A program made the position numbers and the translations under genes. The notes under the pieces were generated by a model that was not told the origin of the DNA, did no database searches, and saw only the letters and a list, made by a program, of their open reading frames with translations. Shown one piece after another: positions 8,451-16,327 of a DNA stretch of 20,687 bases (within the stretch, counting starts at the first letter, position 1; every line of letters begins with the position of its first letter). Source of the DNA: CBFGRU01 sp965651255 (GTDB taxonomy: Bacteria; Planctomycetota; Phycisphaerae; Phycisphaerales; SM1A02); assembly GCA_965651255.1 (NCBI GenBank), contig CBFGRU010000025.1, positions 1 through 20,687 on the forward strand, in the 5' to 3' direction.

Positions 8451-9239
8451 CTACTCCCTGATCACGGACAACCCCGACTCGCGGAAGATGACTGCGGCCT
8501 CGTCGGATCGTAGGAACTCAAGCAACGCTTCGGCGCTGCGTGCCGCATCGTGTGTCAACGCAACCTGGTATCGCACCGGCGAATGCAGTGATTCATCAAT
8601 CTCCTCGGCGATGTCCACGGCATCGCTCGTGCCTGCATCACTGGCGTAGACAATGCCCGCTTCAACCTCTCCCATCTCCACCAGTCGCAGTGCCGCGCGG
8701 ACATCGAGCGTCGGAACGAGACGCGGTTGCATGAGTTCATCAAGGCCGAGCGAGTGCAACGCCTCCATCGCGTAGCGACCGGCCGGCACATGCGCCGGAT
8801 CACCAACCGCAAGGGATGCGGGAAGGTTGGTAAGGTTCAGCGTGCGCGAAGGCGCACCCTTTGGTACCACGAGGACCAGTCGATTGCTCAACAGATCCGA
8901 GCGAGTGTCGGGTCGTAAGAGTGATCGTTCTTCCAGATAGTCCATCCACTCGCGATTCGCCGAGAGAAAGAGATCAGCCGATGCACCATCTGCGATCTGC
9001 CGCGCCAATATCGACGATGCAGCAAAGTTGGCAAGGACGTCTTCGCCGGTCTGGCGCTGGTATGCTTCGAGTACCTGATTGATCGCGTCCGTCGTGCTGG
9101 CCGCGGCGAAAATCGTCGGCGTGCGTTCCTGATTCGCGGTCGATGGTGAGGGTGAACCGCTGCACGCGCCAAGCGATGCGCCGGTGGCAAGAGCGAGCAT
9201 GCACCACCAGCCCGGCCACATCAAAGTTCGACGGTGCAT
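8451..9239 (-). CDS. modA: Molybdate-binding lipoprotein ModA
   Basis: Extracytoplasmic binding protein that captures molybdate and delivers it to ModB. A lipoprotein signal peptide ends at the lipobox LGAC, with Cys26 as the lipidated residue, so the protein should be membrane-tethered rather than free in the periplasm. Family motifs are IFAAASTTDAINQ (43-55), FAASSILARQIADGASADLFLSA (72-94) and the hinge-side DVRAALRLVEMGEVEAGIVY (179-198) with the following ASDAG. At 262 residues it has normal length. AGGAGG lies about 13 bases before the ATG, within the last codons of the DUF1573 gene, which ends only 8 bases upstream. This indicates one transcript from the DUF1573 gene through modC. Confidence 0.94.
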   Translation of the reverse strand: MHRRTLMWPGWWCMLALATGASLGACSGSPSPSTANQERTPTIFAAASTTDAINQVLEAYQRQTGEDVLANFAASSILARQIADGASADLFLSANREWMDYLEERSLLRPDTRSDLLSNRLVLVVPKGAPSRTLNLTNLPASLAVGDPAHVPAGRYAMEALHSLGLDELMQPRLVPTLDVRAALRLVEMGEVEAGIVYASDAGTSDAVDIAEEIDESLHSPVRYQVALTHDAARSAEALLEFLRSDEAAVIFRESGLSVIRE

Positions 9240-9247
9240 GGTGCCGT

Positions 9248-10342
9248 TTACTCCTCCTGGCTGCGCAGACCGACCCGGCAGAGCGGTTCGCCATCATACA
9301 GAAAGAGAATCGACCCGGCCCGTCTGGCGCGAAAATCAAACATCAGGCGCATCGTCAGTTCAACACCGGTTTCAACGGCTCGGTGATCAGCGATTTCTGC
9401 GATGAACGGGCGTGGGCCGTCGCCGATGGTGGTCAGTCGTTCAAGCTGACTTTCGCGCAGGCCGCGCAAGACAACCGTGACCAGCACCGGTTCACCATCC
9501 GCCGTGTTCGGGAGCGCTACTTCGAGTGGTTCGGGCTGAACCTGGGGCAGGGGTGTGCGCGGGGGCACCGGCCACTCGCCCGGCTGCGGCACCGGCCAGT
9601 CGATGACGATGCGACCGAACCGGGGATGATCCAGTTCCAGTGCGCTCATGCGCGTGCGGTCATCATCGGCAAGGCCCTGTCGAACGACGAGGATCGCCGT
9701 ATCGGGAGGCGCGGCGGCGACGATGACCTGCTCGACAAAGGCAGGATGCGACGTGATCGAGATCGGCGAGCCGTCCGCACTGGTGATCGTGATGCGATGC
9801 GGTTCATCGGTTGCGGCCACGCGGTACAGGTGCGTTGTACTCGATCGAACGGGAAGTTGAATTCCTCCCATGTACCCTTCAAACGTCGCGGTCAGGGTGT
9901 ATGACACCTGTTGCTCAGCGCGATCGCCCGTCTGGTACCGGATGCGAACATCCAGTGCGCCGCCGGGCAGGATTGCCGACGTAGCGGTCTCGGCCCCGAT
10001 GCACGCACAGGAGGGAATGAGTGCCGCGAGTGTCACGGGTTGATCGCCTTCATTGATGATGCGGACCAACTCCGGCAGCACCGCGTTCGGTGGCACCTCT
10101 CCAAAGTCAAGAAATGCGGGCTCGAACCGGACCGGCGGGGTGGTGGGGTTGACCAGGGGCGCGGTCTCGGAGCTGTCATTCGTGTTCCCTTCCGGAGCGG
10201 GCGTGGTCGAACGACCGACCCGCAGGCCGATAATGATCGCCGCCCCGGCCAGCAGGACGACCGCAACGATCAGAGGCCAGCGCGATTTACCATCGGGAGT
10301 GGGCATCGGCGGACGATAGGCGGACTGGATTGATTGCGCCAA
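9248..10342 (-). CDS. Membrane-anchored DUF1573 domain protein, first gene of the mod operon
   Basis: A 364-residue protein with a short cytoplasmic N-terminus, one membrane helix (about 22-41), a Pro/Thr/Asn-rich linker and an exported part. Residues about 74-155 match DUF1573, an Ig-like (ASH/MSP-type) domain: FLDFGEVPPNA, the central INEGDQPVTL, and SCAC (111-114) at the place of the usual SCGCT. A second beta-rich region (about 255-350) is not recognised. The domain's function is not established; such proteins are abundant in planctomycetes and Bacteroidetes. The longest frame begins with TTG (10340-10342) without a Shine-Dalgarno; the ATG at 10306 (residue 13) is a realistic alternative that still leaves the helix intact. 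It is 8 bases upstream of modA and on the same strand, suggesting cotranscription with the molybdate importer. Confidence 0.8.
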   Translation of the reverse strand: MAQSIQSAYRPPMPTPDGKSRWPLIVAVVLLAGAAIIIGLRVGRSTTPAPEGNTNDSSETAPLVNPTTPPVRFEPAFLDFGEVPPNAVLPELVRIINEGDQPVTLAALIPSCACIGAETATSAILPGGALDVRIRYQTGDRAEQQVSYTLTATFEGYMGGIQLPVRSSTTHLYRVAATDEPHRITITSADGSPISITSHPAFVEQVIVAAAPPDTAILVVRQGLADDDRTRMSALELDHPRFGRIVIDWPVPQPGEWPVPPRTPLPQVQPEPLEVALPNTADGEPVLVTVVLRGLRESQLERLTTIGDGPRPFIAEIADHRAVETGVELTMRLMFDFRARRAGSILFLYDGEPLCRVGLRSQEE

Positions 10343-10508
10343 ACGCGTGAAGATGGGGATTGCAGCCGATCACGCCGGCTCGCGGGGGCTGGTTCGGCCA
10401 TGATTCTGCGGGTTTCCGACGAGATTCTTGGTCAGCGGCCGAGGTGCTGCTACCTTAGTAGTGAACGGGTGCAGAGGCCCGGCTGAAGCTATCTGGAGAA
10501 TTGAAGAC

Positions 10509-12383
10509 ATGCCTCGGACGTTTCGCGGACTGACGCCGTTCATCGCTTCGGTGCTGATCACACCCGCCCTGCCGGTCGTACCGGTGGCCGCCGATCAGTT
10601 CAACGAATCGGGATACAGCCAATTGCTGGCTCGTCTGGGGCTGGAAAACATTCCGACGGGTATGGGCATTGTCACCAGTCAGGTTGAGGTGCCGAACACC
10701 AGCGGCCATTACGCGCCAAACCAGACCCTCGCAGAATTCGACGGAAAGACATTCCTCCTTCGCAGCGGAAACACCGGTGGTAACAGCGGTCACGCAACGG
10801 CCGTGGGACGCAACTTCTACGGCAACACCGTCAGTATCGCGCCGGGCATCAACGAGATTCATGCCTTCGAGGTCAACAACTGGATCAGCAGCGGCTTTCT
10901 CAACTTCGGGCAGGGGGGTGCGAATCCACCGCTCGACCTGGGTGAGATCAAGATTATCAATAACTCGTGGGTCTCCAACGGAAGTGATGCGCAGATCAAT
11001 GAACTCACGCGACGGCTGGACTACGCCATCGTCGATCAGGATCTCATCGTTACCTACGGGATGAACAACACCGCCGGGTCGATTCAGTGGAAGCTGCTCA
11101 GCCACACTTACAACGGCATTGCGGTCGGCCGCAAGGATGGCAATCATGAAGCCGGCATCACCTCGCCGGGCATCGATGGCCCCGGTCGCATGAAGCCGGA
11201 GATTGTCGCGCCGCGGCCGACGACCAGCGATGCGACGGGTCTCATCTCCGCTGCGGCGGCCCTGATGGTCGATACCGCTCGATTCACGAGCGGCCTGTCG
11301 AGCAACCCCCGTGCGGAACGGTCGGAGACGATCAAGGCGGTCCTTCTCGCCGGGGCCGAGCATCGAGCGAACTGGACGAACAATCCGCAGATCAGCGGTC
11401 CGCAGCGCGGCGTGACCAATCGTCCGCTTGATGTAAAGTACGGCGTTGATGTGGTGAACGTGAATCGAAGTCACCTCATTCTCACCGGCGGGGAGTATGA
11501 CGGGTTCCTCGATGTGCCCACCTCCGGCTCGGCCCCGTCCGCCGCATGGGACTTCTTCACGCTGAATGATTCGACCGATGTGTACTACCGCTTTGACCTG
11601 CTCGAACAGAAAGATGAAGTTTCCGTACTGCTGACGTGGCATCGTCAGCCGAACGCATCGTTCACCGGTTTCGTGATGCCGAACCTTGAACTCGAACTCT
11701 TCCGGGTGAATGCATCGGGCGAGCTGATCTCACTGCGGGGCGATGCGGGCCTGCCGTACTTCGAACAGGGCAATATCGCCAGTCTCAGCTCGGTGGACAA
11801 CGTGGAGCATCTCTACCTCAAGGGTCTGGCACCGGGTTCGTACGTGCTGCGGGTCAATCGGGGCAGTGACGGCCTGGGAGAGTGGAATGCAGCGTTGGCA
11901 TGGATCATGCCCCCCGATTCGTTTACTCCGGCTGAGGCCGTTGATTTCAACATTGTGTTCGGTTCGCTCGTCAGTGGCGGATTGGCTCAGATTCAGGCGT
12001 CGGATGATGAGTGGATGCGCACCCGCTCACGCTTCGGCTTCACCGCGCTCGAGCCGAACCTGATGATCATGCAGGTCGGATTCGCTTCACCGGTCAGCGA
12101 ATCGCCCGCCATGAACGTGATCATCGAATCGCGCATCAACAACCCCAACGGGACCGCCAATGTGCGTCTGCGCCGTTGGTCGAACAACAGTCTCGTCCCG
12201 GTGGGGAACTACTCCATCGGGATGACGGAGCTGACCAACCGGTTGGACGGCATCGACCCGTCCGGATTCATTCGCCCGGGCGATGGACGTGTCGAAATGC
12301 AGGTCAAGCATGTGGTCATGGCGGTCTTCACCGCCCTCGGCTTCGACACGTGGTTCGACCAGATCGCCGTCGAAGTGAACTGA
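10509..12383 (+). CDS. Secreted subtilase-like (S8-type) protein with an unusual triad
   Basis: Starts at ATG 10509, where a signal peptide (MPRTFRGLTP..., hydrophobic to about residue 28, likely cleaved near VAA-DQ) begins; the 27 upstream in-frame codons do not look coding. GGAG lies about 10 bases before this ATG. In the 624-residue protein, TGMGIVTSQVE (50-60) fits the strand that carries the catalytic Asp of subtilases but ends in Glu60; SGHATAVG (93-100) fits the His motif (His95); GMNNTAG (184-190) fits the oxyanion Asn region; and TTSDATGLISAAAALM (238-253) fits the Ser motif (Ser240). Spacing agrees with S8 peptidases. Two beta-rich C-terminal regions follow (about 320-467, resembling pre-peptidase C-terminal domains, and 480-624). 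Activity is uncertain. No sorting signal is seen at the C-terminus. It is divergent from the DUF1573-mod operon, with 166 bases between them. Confidence 0.75.
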   Translation: MPRTFRGLTPFIASVLITPALPVVPVAADQFNESGYSQLLARLGLENIPTGMGIVTSQVEVPNTSGHYAPNQTLAEFDGKTFLLRSGNTGGNSGHATAVGRNFYGNTVSIAPGINEIHAFEVNNWISSGFLNFGQGGANPPLDLGEIKIINNSWVSNGSDAQINELTRRLDYAIVDQDLIVTYGMNNTAGSIQWKLLSHTYNGIAVGRKDGNHEAGITSPGIDGPGRMKPEIVAPRPTTSDATGLISAAAALMVDTARFTSGLSSNPRAERSETIKAVLLAGAEHRANWTNNPQISGPQRGVTNRPLDVKYGVDVVNVNRSHLILTGGEYDGFLDVPTSGSAPSAAWDFFTLNDSTDVYYRFDLLEQKDEVSVLLTWHRQPNASFTGFVMPNLELELFRVNASGELISLRGDAGLPYFEQGNIASLSSVDNVEHLYLKGLAPGSYVLRVNRGSDGLGEWNAALAWIMPPDSFTPAEAVDFNIVFGSLVSGGLAQIQASDDEWMRTRSRFGFTALEPNLMIMQVGFASPVSESPAMNVIIESRINNPNGTANVRLRRWSNNSLVPVGNYSIGMTELTNRLDGIDPSGFIRPGDGRVEMQVKHVVMAVFTALGFDTWFDQIAVEVN

Positions 12384-12463
12384 GGTCCATCGTTTCGCTG
12401 TGCTGAAGACAGCCGATCCACGGCGGTGCAGGATCGTCCGTAGAGTGGGTACACTGTCGGCCC

Positions 12464-14266
12464 ATGCGGCTGCATGCACTTTCCAGACAGTTGCTCGTTC
12501 TCGCGCTCCTTATCGGGATGGGCATCTTTCTGCTGTATCCGATCTGGCTGACGATTCAGGGCGGATTCGAGACCGCACCGGGCAGCGGCGAATTCACGCT
12601 GTATCACCTGTTGAACGTCTTTCAGGATCCGCGTCTGCTGGAAGGGTTGAGGAATGCCTTTCTGATCGCGATCTTCACGACGCTGCTTTCGATCATCATT
12701 GCACTTCCTCTGGCGATGCTCGGCGCTCGGTACGAATACCCGGGGAAGACCCTGCTCTCCGCGCTGGTTCTGGTGCCCCTGATTCTGCCGCCCTTTGTGG
12801 GTGCGATCGGAATGCGCCATATGCTCGGGCGCAATGGAGCGGTGAACACGCTGCTCATCGACCTCGGGTTGATCGACACCGGGATTGACTTCATCGGACA
12901 GGGAGGATTCTGGGCGGTCGTGCTCATCGAGGCGTTGCATCTCTACCCCATTCTGTATCTGAACGCTTCCGCGGCTCTGGCGAATCTCGATCCCGCACTC
13001 GAAGAGGCCGCGGAAAATCTCGGTGCCAGTCGATGGATGCGCTTCCGGCGCGTGACCCTGCCCCTGATTCGCCCCGGCCTCTTTGCCGGTGCGACGATTG
13101 TGTTCATCTGGTCGTTCACCGAACTGGGAACGCCCTTGATGTTCGAGTATCACCAGGTTACACCGGTGCAGATCTTCAATGGAATCAAGGAGATGAACAG
13201 CTCCGCCGAGCCGTATGCGCTGACGGCGGTCATGCTGCTGGCGGCGGTGGGAACATATGCGCTGGGCAAGCTCGCGTTCGGCGGACGCGCGTATGCGATG
13301 TACTCGAAGGCGTCGATCCAGGCATCAACGCAGCGCCTTTCGATCGGGAAGGGACTGCTGGTTGCCAGCGCGTTCCTGCTGGTGATCTTCATCGCCGCGA
13401 TACCGCATATCGGCGTCATCGTGACCAGCTTTACACCCAGCGGTCAGTGGTACCGTTCACCTCTGCCGGAGGCGCTCACCCTTTCGCATTACGATGCAGC
13501 CCTGAGTCATCCGCTCGCGGTCGGATCGATTCGGAACAGTCTGTTCTACGCATCGTGCGCGATGGTCATTGATCTGGGGCTGGGGCTGATGATCGGATAT
13601 CTGATCGTGCGGACGCGCACACCGGGGCGCGGATTGCTTGACAATCTGTCCATGCTTCCCCTCGCTGTTCCGGGGTTGGTGATGGCGTTCGGGTATGTCG
13701 CCATGACGTTGCGTTGGCCGTTCGGTGGGTCCATGCCGGCGTGGCTTGCCGGGATACTCGAACCGGTTCTTCCCGCTTCCTGGATGCAGGCCGTGAGCGA
13801 TGCGCCGCTTTCCGGCCTGGCGGATGTGATTGGCGCAGAACCGAACCCGGTTGGGTTGCTCATCGTGGCCTACGCCGTGCGCCGCCTGCCGTATGTAGTC
13901 CGCGCGACGGTGGCCGGGCTCGAGCAGACCTCGCGCGAGTTGGAAGAGGCAGCCCTCAATCTCGGTGCCAGCCGCATGATGATGATCCGCAGGATCACGG
14001 TACCGTTGATTCTCGCGAACCTGATTGCCGGCGGCTTGCTCGCGTTCAGCTTTGCCATGCTGGAGGTCAGCGATTCTCTCATTCTCGCGCAGCGTGAGGA
14101 GCATTTCCCGATCACGAAGGCCATCTACATTCTCTTCGAGCGGCTGGGCGATGGGCAGTACCTCGCGAGCGCGATGGGCGTCTGGGGGATGGCGTTGCTG
14201 ACCGTGACGCTGATCGGCGCGAGCGTGATGATGGGCAAGAAGATGGGCGCGATCTTCCGGGTGTGA
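12464..14266 (+). CDS. Fused two-domain Fe(III)-type ABC transporter permease (FbpB/SfuB-like)
   Basis: A 600-residue inner-membrane permease built of two BPD-type halves in one chain, as in FbpB/SfuB iron(III) importers. Each half carries a coupling loop: EEAAENLGASRWMRFRRV (180-197) and EEAALNLGASRMMMIRRI (494-511), each leading into a TLPLI or TVPLI segment. Hydrophobic segments occur throughout both halves. The second half has about 45 extra residues (about 416-462). The substrate-binding protein and ATPase that would complete the importer are not in the window, so iron is a family-based guess; related fused permeases also serve other substrates. It begins 80 bases after the subtilase-like gene with no strong Shine-Dalgarno. 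Confidence 0.85.
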   Translation: MRLHALSRQLLVLALLIGMGIFLLYPIWLTIQGGFETAPGSGEFTLYHLLNVFQDPRLLEGLRNAFLIAIFTTLLSIIIALPLAMLGARYEYPGKTLLSALVLVPLILPPFVGAIGMRHMLGRNGAVNTLLIDLGLIDTGIDFIGQGGFWAVVLIEALHLYPILYLNASAALANLDPALEEAAENLGASRWMRFRRVTLPLIRPGLFAGATIVFIWSFTELGTPLMFEYHQVTPVQIFNGIKEMNSSAEPYALTAVMLLAAVGTYALGKLAFGGRAYAMYSKASIQASTQRLSIGKGLLVASAFLLVIFIAAIPHIGVIVTSFTPSGQWYRSPLPEALTLSHYDAALSHPLAVGSIRNSLFYASCAMVIDLGLGLMIGYLIVRTRTPGRGLLDNLSMLPLAVPGLVMAFGYVAMTLRWPFGGSMPAWLAGILEPVLPASWMQAVSDAPLSGLADVIGAEPNPVGLLIVAYAVRRLPYVVRATVAGLEQTSRELEEAALNLGASRMMMIRRITVPLILANLIAGGLLAFSFAMLEVSDSLILAQREEHFPITKAIYILFERLGDGQYLASAMGVWGMALLTVTLIGASVMMGKKMGAIFRV

Positions 14267-14327
14267 CCCGCGCGCTGACGCTCCTGATGCGCTTCGAATC
14301 CGTGGATTGCACGATCGAACAGAAAGA

Positions 14328-14355
14328 ACCACCGCCCGGCAAGCCGGACGGTGGT
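14328..14355 (-). terminator. Intrinsic terminator of the glycine-zipper lipoprotein gene
   Basis: ACCACCG (14328-14334) pairs with CGGTGGT (14349-14355), and CCGGC pairs with GCCGG inside it around a 2-base AA loop, giving a 12-pair stem with one mismatch. Read on the minus strand, TTCTTTCTGTTC follows the stem directly, as expected of a rho-independent terminator. It lies 43 bases past the stop of the minus-strand lipoprotein gene and 61 bases past the plus-strand permease stop, so it may also slow plus-strand transcription. Confidence 0.8.
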
Positions 14356-14398
14356 ACATCAAGGAGCGAGATCGCGCGATCTGCGGGGGAGTGGTTGC

Positions 14399-14671
14399 TC
14401 AGTAGTTGTAGTTCGGATGACGCTGCTGCGCCTTCTGCTTGTCCGATTCGTTGCCGACAACGTAACCCGTTCCGGCACCGACGGCCGCACCGATCGCAGC
14501 GCCTTCACCGGCGTGTCCGGATTGATGACCGATGATGGCGCCGGCACCTGCGCCGATGAGTGCGCCGATTCCGGCCCCGGCCTGGGCATCATTCTGGCAA
14601 CCGGTCATGGCAAAGGTTCCCAGCGCGAGAGCGGTGATGGACCCGAACGTGATGAGGCGTTGTTTGCGCAT
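14399..14671 (-). CDS. Small glycine-zipper lipoprotein
   Basis: A 90-residue exported protein. The signal peptide ends in the lipobox MTGC with Cys25 lipidated. After a short spacer, residues about 32-73 form a glycine zipper with repeated GxxxG and GAxxGA spacing (for example GIGALIGAGAGAIIG and GEGAAIGAAVGAGTG), the pattern of Gly-zipper/YMGG-type outer-membrane lipoproteins. The tail is charged and ends QQRHPNYNY. AAGGA lies about 8 bases before the ATG (14669-14671). It is a single-gene unit, divergent from the 75-residue protein gene and followed by its own terminator. Such proteins probably insert in or span the outer membrane; the specific role is unknown. Confidence 0.88.
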   Translation of the reverse strand: MRKQRLITFGSITALALGTFAMTGCQNDAQAGAGIGALIGAGAGAIIGHQSGHAGEGAAIGAAVGAGTGYVVGNESDKQKAQQRHPNYNY

Positions 14672-14791
14672 GTGGCCGTATCCTTTCGGTCTGGCGGGAT
14701 GTGCTTTCGTGCAGCCCGCGGGTGAACCCCGACTATGATGAGTTCGTCTCGCATCGCCGGTCGGTTCGGCGGGCTTCTTACATTAGTACAC

Positions 14792-14797
14792 AGGAAA
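14792..14797 (+). promoter_or_regulatory. Ribosome binding site fixing a GTG start at 14803
   Basis: AGGAAA ends 5 bases before the GTG at 14803-14805. It favours this start over an ATG at 14701 in the same frame, whose first 34 codons lack protein-like composition. Confidence 0.55.
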
Positions 14798-14802
14798 CGA
14801 TC

Positions 14803-15030
14803 GTGCGATTCCGTGATCTTTGGTTGTTTCGACAGTTGACATCCGCCGAACGCGCTCGCCGCTTTCACGAAGAGTGGTTGTCAGCGGCCATTCGATCGGG
14901 GCAGGCATTTCCGAGAATACCGGTGCGCAAAGTCTCCGAAGGCGGTTTCTCCGCCATGCTGCGGCGGCCCGGCGGGCGTGATGTGGCTGCCCGCTGGTGG
15001 GAAGATGCGTTGGAGAAGGTTCGTCCGTAA
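14803..15030 (+). CDS. Small protein of unknown function (75 residues)
   Basis: Not recognised. The protein from the GTG start is 75 residues, basic and rich in Arg and Trp, without a membrane segment or signal peptide: an N-terminal RFRDLWLFRQLTSAERARRF stretch, a central SGQAFPRIPVRKVSEGGF, and a C-terminal GGRDVAARWWEDALEKV helix. The well-mixed composition and the Shine-Dalgarno before the GTG argue that it is real. The frame extends upstream to an ATG at 14701, but that extension overlaps the divergent promoter region of the lipoprotein gene. It lies 87 bases before the next plus-strand gene. A cytoplasmic location is inferred; no function can be given. Confidence 0.6.
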   Translation: MRFRDLWLFRQLTSAERARRFHEEWLSAAIRSGQAFPRIPVRKVSEGGFSAMLRRPGGRDVAARWWEDALEKVRP

Positions 15031-15117
15031 GCCGAAGAGAGTCTGAATCGAACCGATCATCGTGAGCGATCGACTGACCCGGCGTCGCCGCGACGCCCAG
15101 AAGGAATCATCCGTACC

Positions 15118-15795
15118 ATGGCCATTCGCACGACCGTCGCCCCGCGTTACGTCTGGACGCAGATGATCTGGGCTGTTGCTTGCCTCGTGCTGGGGGTGTG
15201 GGGCTGTTACGACCTGTGGATCAAGATTCCCGCTCAGGAGGATCTGGTCGAGCGATATCGTGCCGCGACCGCTGCCTACGCCGAACTCGAACAGAAGACT
15301 GTGCGCACACCCGCGGAACAGGAACGGATGGAGGACCTGAGTACTGCGCTGGATCAGTTCACCGAAGCGCCGGAGCCGCCCAGCACGTTTGACCGCCTTA
15401 CCCAGTGGATGTTCATCAGTCTGCTGGTGTGCGTTCCGTACTTCCTGTGGGATGTGAAGAAAGCTCGTGCCCGGATTTACACCCTCGAAGATGACGGGTC
15501 GCTGCATCTGCCGGGCGGCAAGCACTGGGCGAGCGAAGACATCGTCGACATCGACATGAGCCGCTGGATGAAGAAGTCGATCGCGATGGTCGAGCACCGC
15601 GATGGAACGCGCGAAAAGCTCGATGCGTATCTGTACCGCGACCTCGAGCAGATCATCGGGCGAATCGCCAACCGGTTCTATCCTGAGCAGTGGAACGCGG
15701 ATGGGACGCAGATCAAGCCCAAGCCGGCTGATCAGCCGGATGAGCATGAGCACCGCGATGAGGAAGAAGATTCCCGGCCCGTTTCACCCGAATGA
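15118..15795 (+). CDS. Two-helix membrane protein of unknown function
   Basis: A 225-residue protein with membrane helices at about 11-35 and 94-113. Between them is a charged, probably helical loop (40-85). After the second helix comes a soluble domain (about 118-190), beginning RARIYTLEDDGSLHLPGGKHW, with several short strands, DIDMSRWMKKSIAMVEHRDG (144-163) and a helix; in outline it recalls PH-like domains of bacterial membrane proteins, but I would not assign it. The tail (195-225) is acidic and Pro-rich, so probably disordered. AAGGA lies about 13 bases before the ATG. A Cys in the first helix (GC at 29-30) lacks a proper lipobox. It leads the rightward series that continues with three DUF4870 genes. 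Confidence 0.72.
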   Translation: MAIRTTVAPRYVWTQMIWAVACLVLGVWGCYDLWIKIPAQEDLVERYRAATAAYAELEQKTVRTPAEQERMEDLSTALDQFTEAPEPPSTFDRLTQWMFISLLVCVPYFLWDVKKARARIYTLEDDGSLHLPGGKHWASEDIVDIDMSRWMKKSIAMVEHRDGTREKLDAYLYRDLEQIIGRIANRFYPEQWNADGTQIKPKPADQPDEHEHRDEEEDSRPVSPE

Positions 15796-15800
15796 CCTCC

Positions 15801-15824
15801 ACCGACTGAAATCAGGAAGTCGGT
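15801..15824. repeat. Inverted repeat in the gap before the first DUF4870 gene
   Basis: ACCGACT (15801-15807) and AGTCGGT (15818-15824) form a perfect 7-base stem around a 10-base loop, 6 bases after the stop of the two-helix protein gene. No T-tract follows. It could be a weak processing or attenuation structure. Confidence 0.35.
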
Positions 15825-15842
15825 CGGCGGAACAATCGAGTG

Positions 15843-15848
15843 AAGGAG
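15843..15848 (+). promoter_or_regulatory. Ribosome binding site supporting the GTG start at 15856
   Basis: AAGGAG lies 7 bases before the GTG at 15856. The ATG four codons further on would be 19 bases away, so the GTG is preferred. Confidence 0.65.
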
Positions 15849-15855
15849 CCCGGAA

Positions 15856-16275
15856 GTGAGTGTTGCCATGTCGAGTGTAGCGCCGAATTCGCACGGTCCC
15901 GCCTTTGCGGAACCCGCTCCGCGGCTTCGCCATGAGGCGATCACCGAGAGTGAGCGCAATTTCTCGATCGCGATCCACCTCTCGACCTTCACCTCGCTGA
16001 TTGGGCTTTTTCCGTTCAGCCACATTGCGCCGCTGGTGCTGTGGTTGGTGCGAAAGCAGCATTCCGCGTTCAACGACGACCACGGCCGAGAGATGATGAA
16101 CGTCATGCTTACGGCGATCCTGCTGTTGTTGATCTGTCTGCCCATCGTGGCGGTGGGTTGGCTGGCGTATCTCGCCTGGGTGGTGGTGATCATGATCAAT
16201 CAGGTCCGGGCGGCCATCGCCGCAGGCCGGGGGGAGTATTTCCGGTACCCGATGACGATCCGCTTCCTGAAGTGA
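15856..16275 (+). CDS. DUF4870 (Tic20-like) membrane protein, copy 1
   Basis: A 139-residue small membrane protein. After a polar N-terminus (1-33), ERNFSIAIHLSTFTSLIGLF opens the domain. A conserved cytoplasmic loop, VRKQHSAFNDDHGREMMN (65-82), corresponds to the KK...F..xHGKEAxNF element of DUF4870. A long hydrophobic stretch (85-115) forms one or two helices, and the end GEYFRYPMTIRFLK matches the family's YPxxIRxxK close. It is the most divergent of the three tandem copies, lacking the DExTxAMLCHLL opening. The family has no established function; a weak relation to Tic20-type membrane proteins has been noted. Confidence 0.82.
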   Translation: MSVAMSSVAPNSHGPAFAEPAPRLRHEAITESERNFSIAIHLSTFTSLIGLFPFSHIAPLVLWLVRKQHSAFNDDHGREMMNVMLTAILLLLICLPIVAVGWLAYLAWVVVIMINQVRAAIAAGRGEYFRYPMTIRFLK

Positions 16276-16327
16276 TTGCCCCCTTGCCGGCCTTGCCAAA
16301 ATCGTGGCGGCGCGCGATGATACGGGC

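Noticed and set aside
10343..10508. Promoter candidates in the divergent gap between the DUF1573 and subtilase-like genes (TTGGTC, 17 bases, TACCTT)
   Set aside because: Only half of the consensus positions match in each box. The gap must hold two promoters, but I cannot place them.
13457..14362. A 301-codon minus-strand open frame under the iron-type permease
   Set aside because: Low-complexity Arg/His-rich translation, antisense to a permease with two intact coupling loops.
14672..14802. TATGAT and TACATT as -10 boxes between the lipoprotein and the 75-residue protein gene
   Set aside because: Neither has a recognisable -35 element at 16-18 bases.
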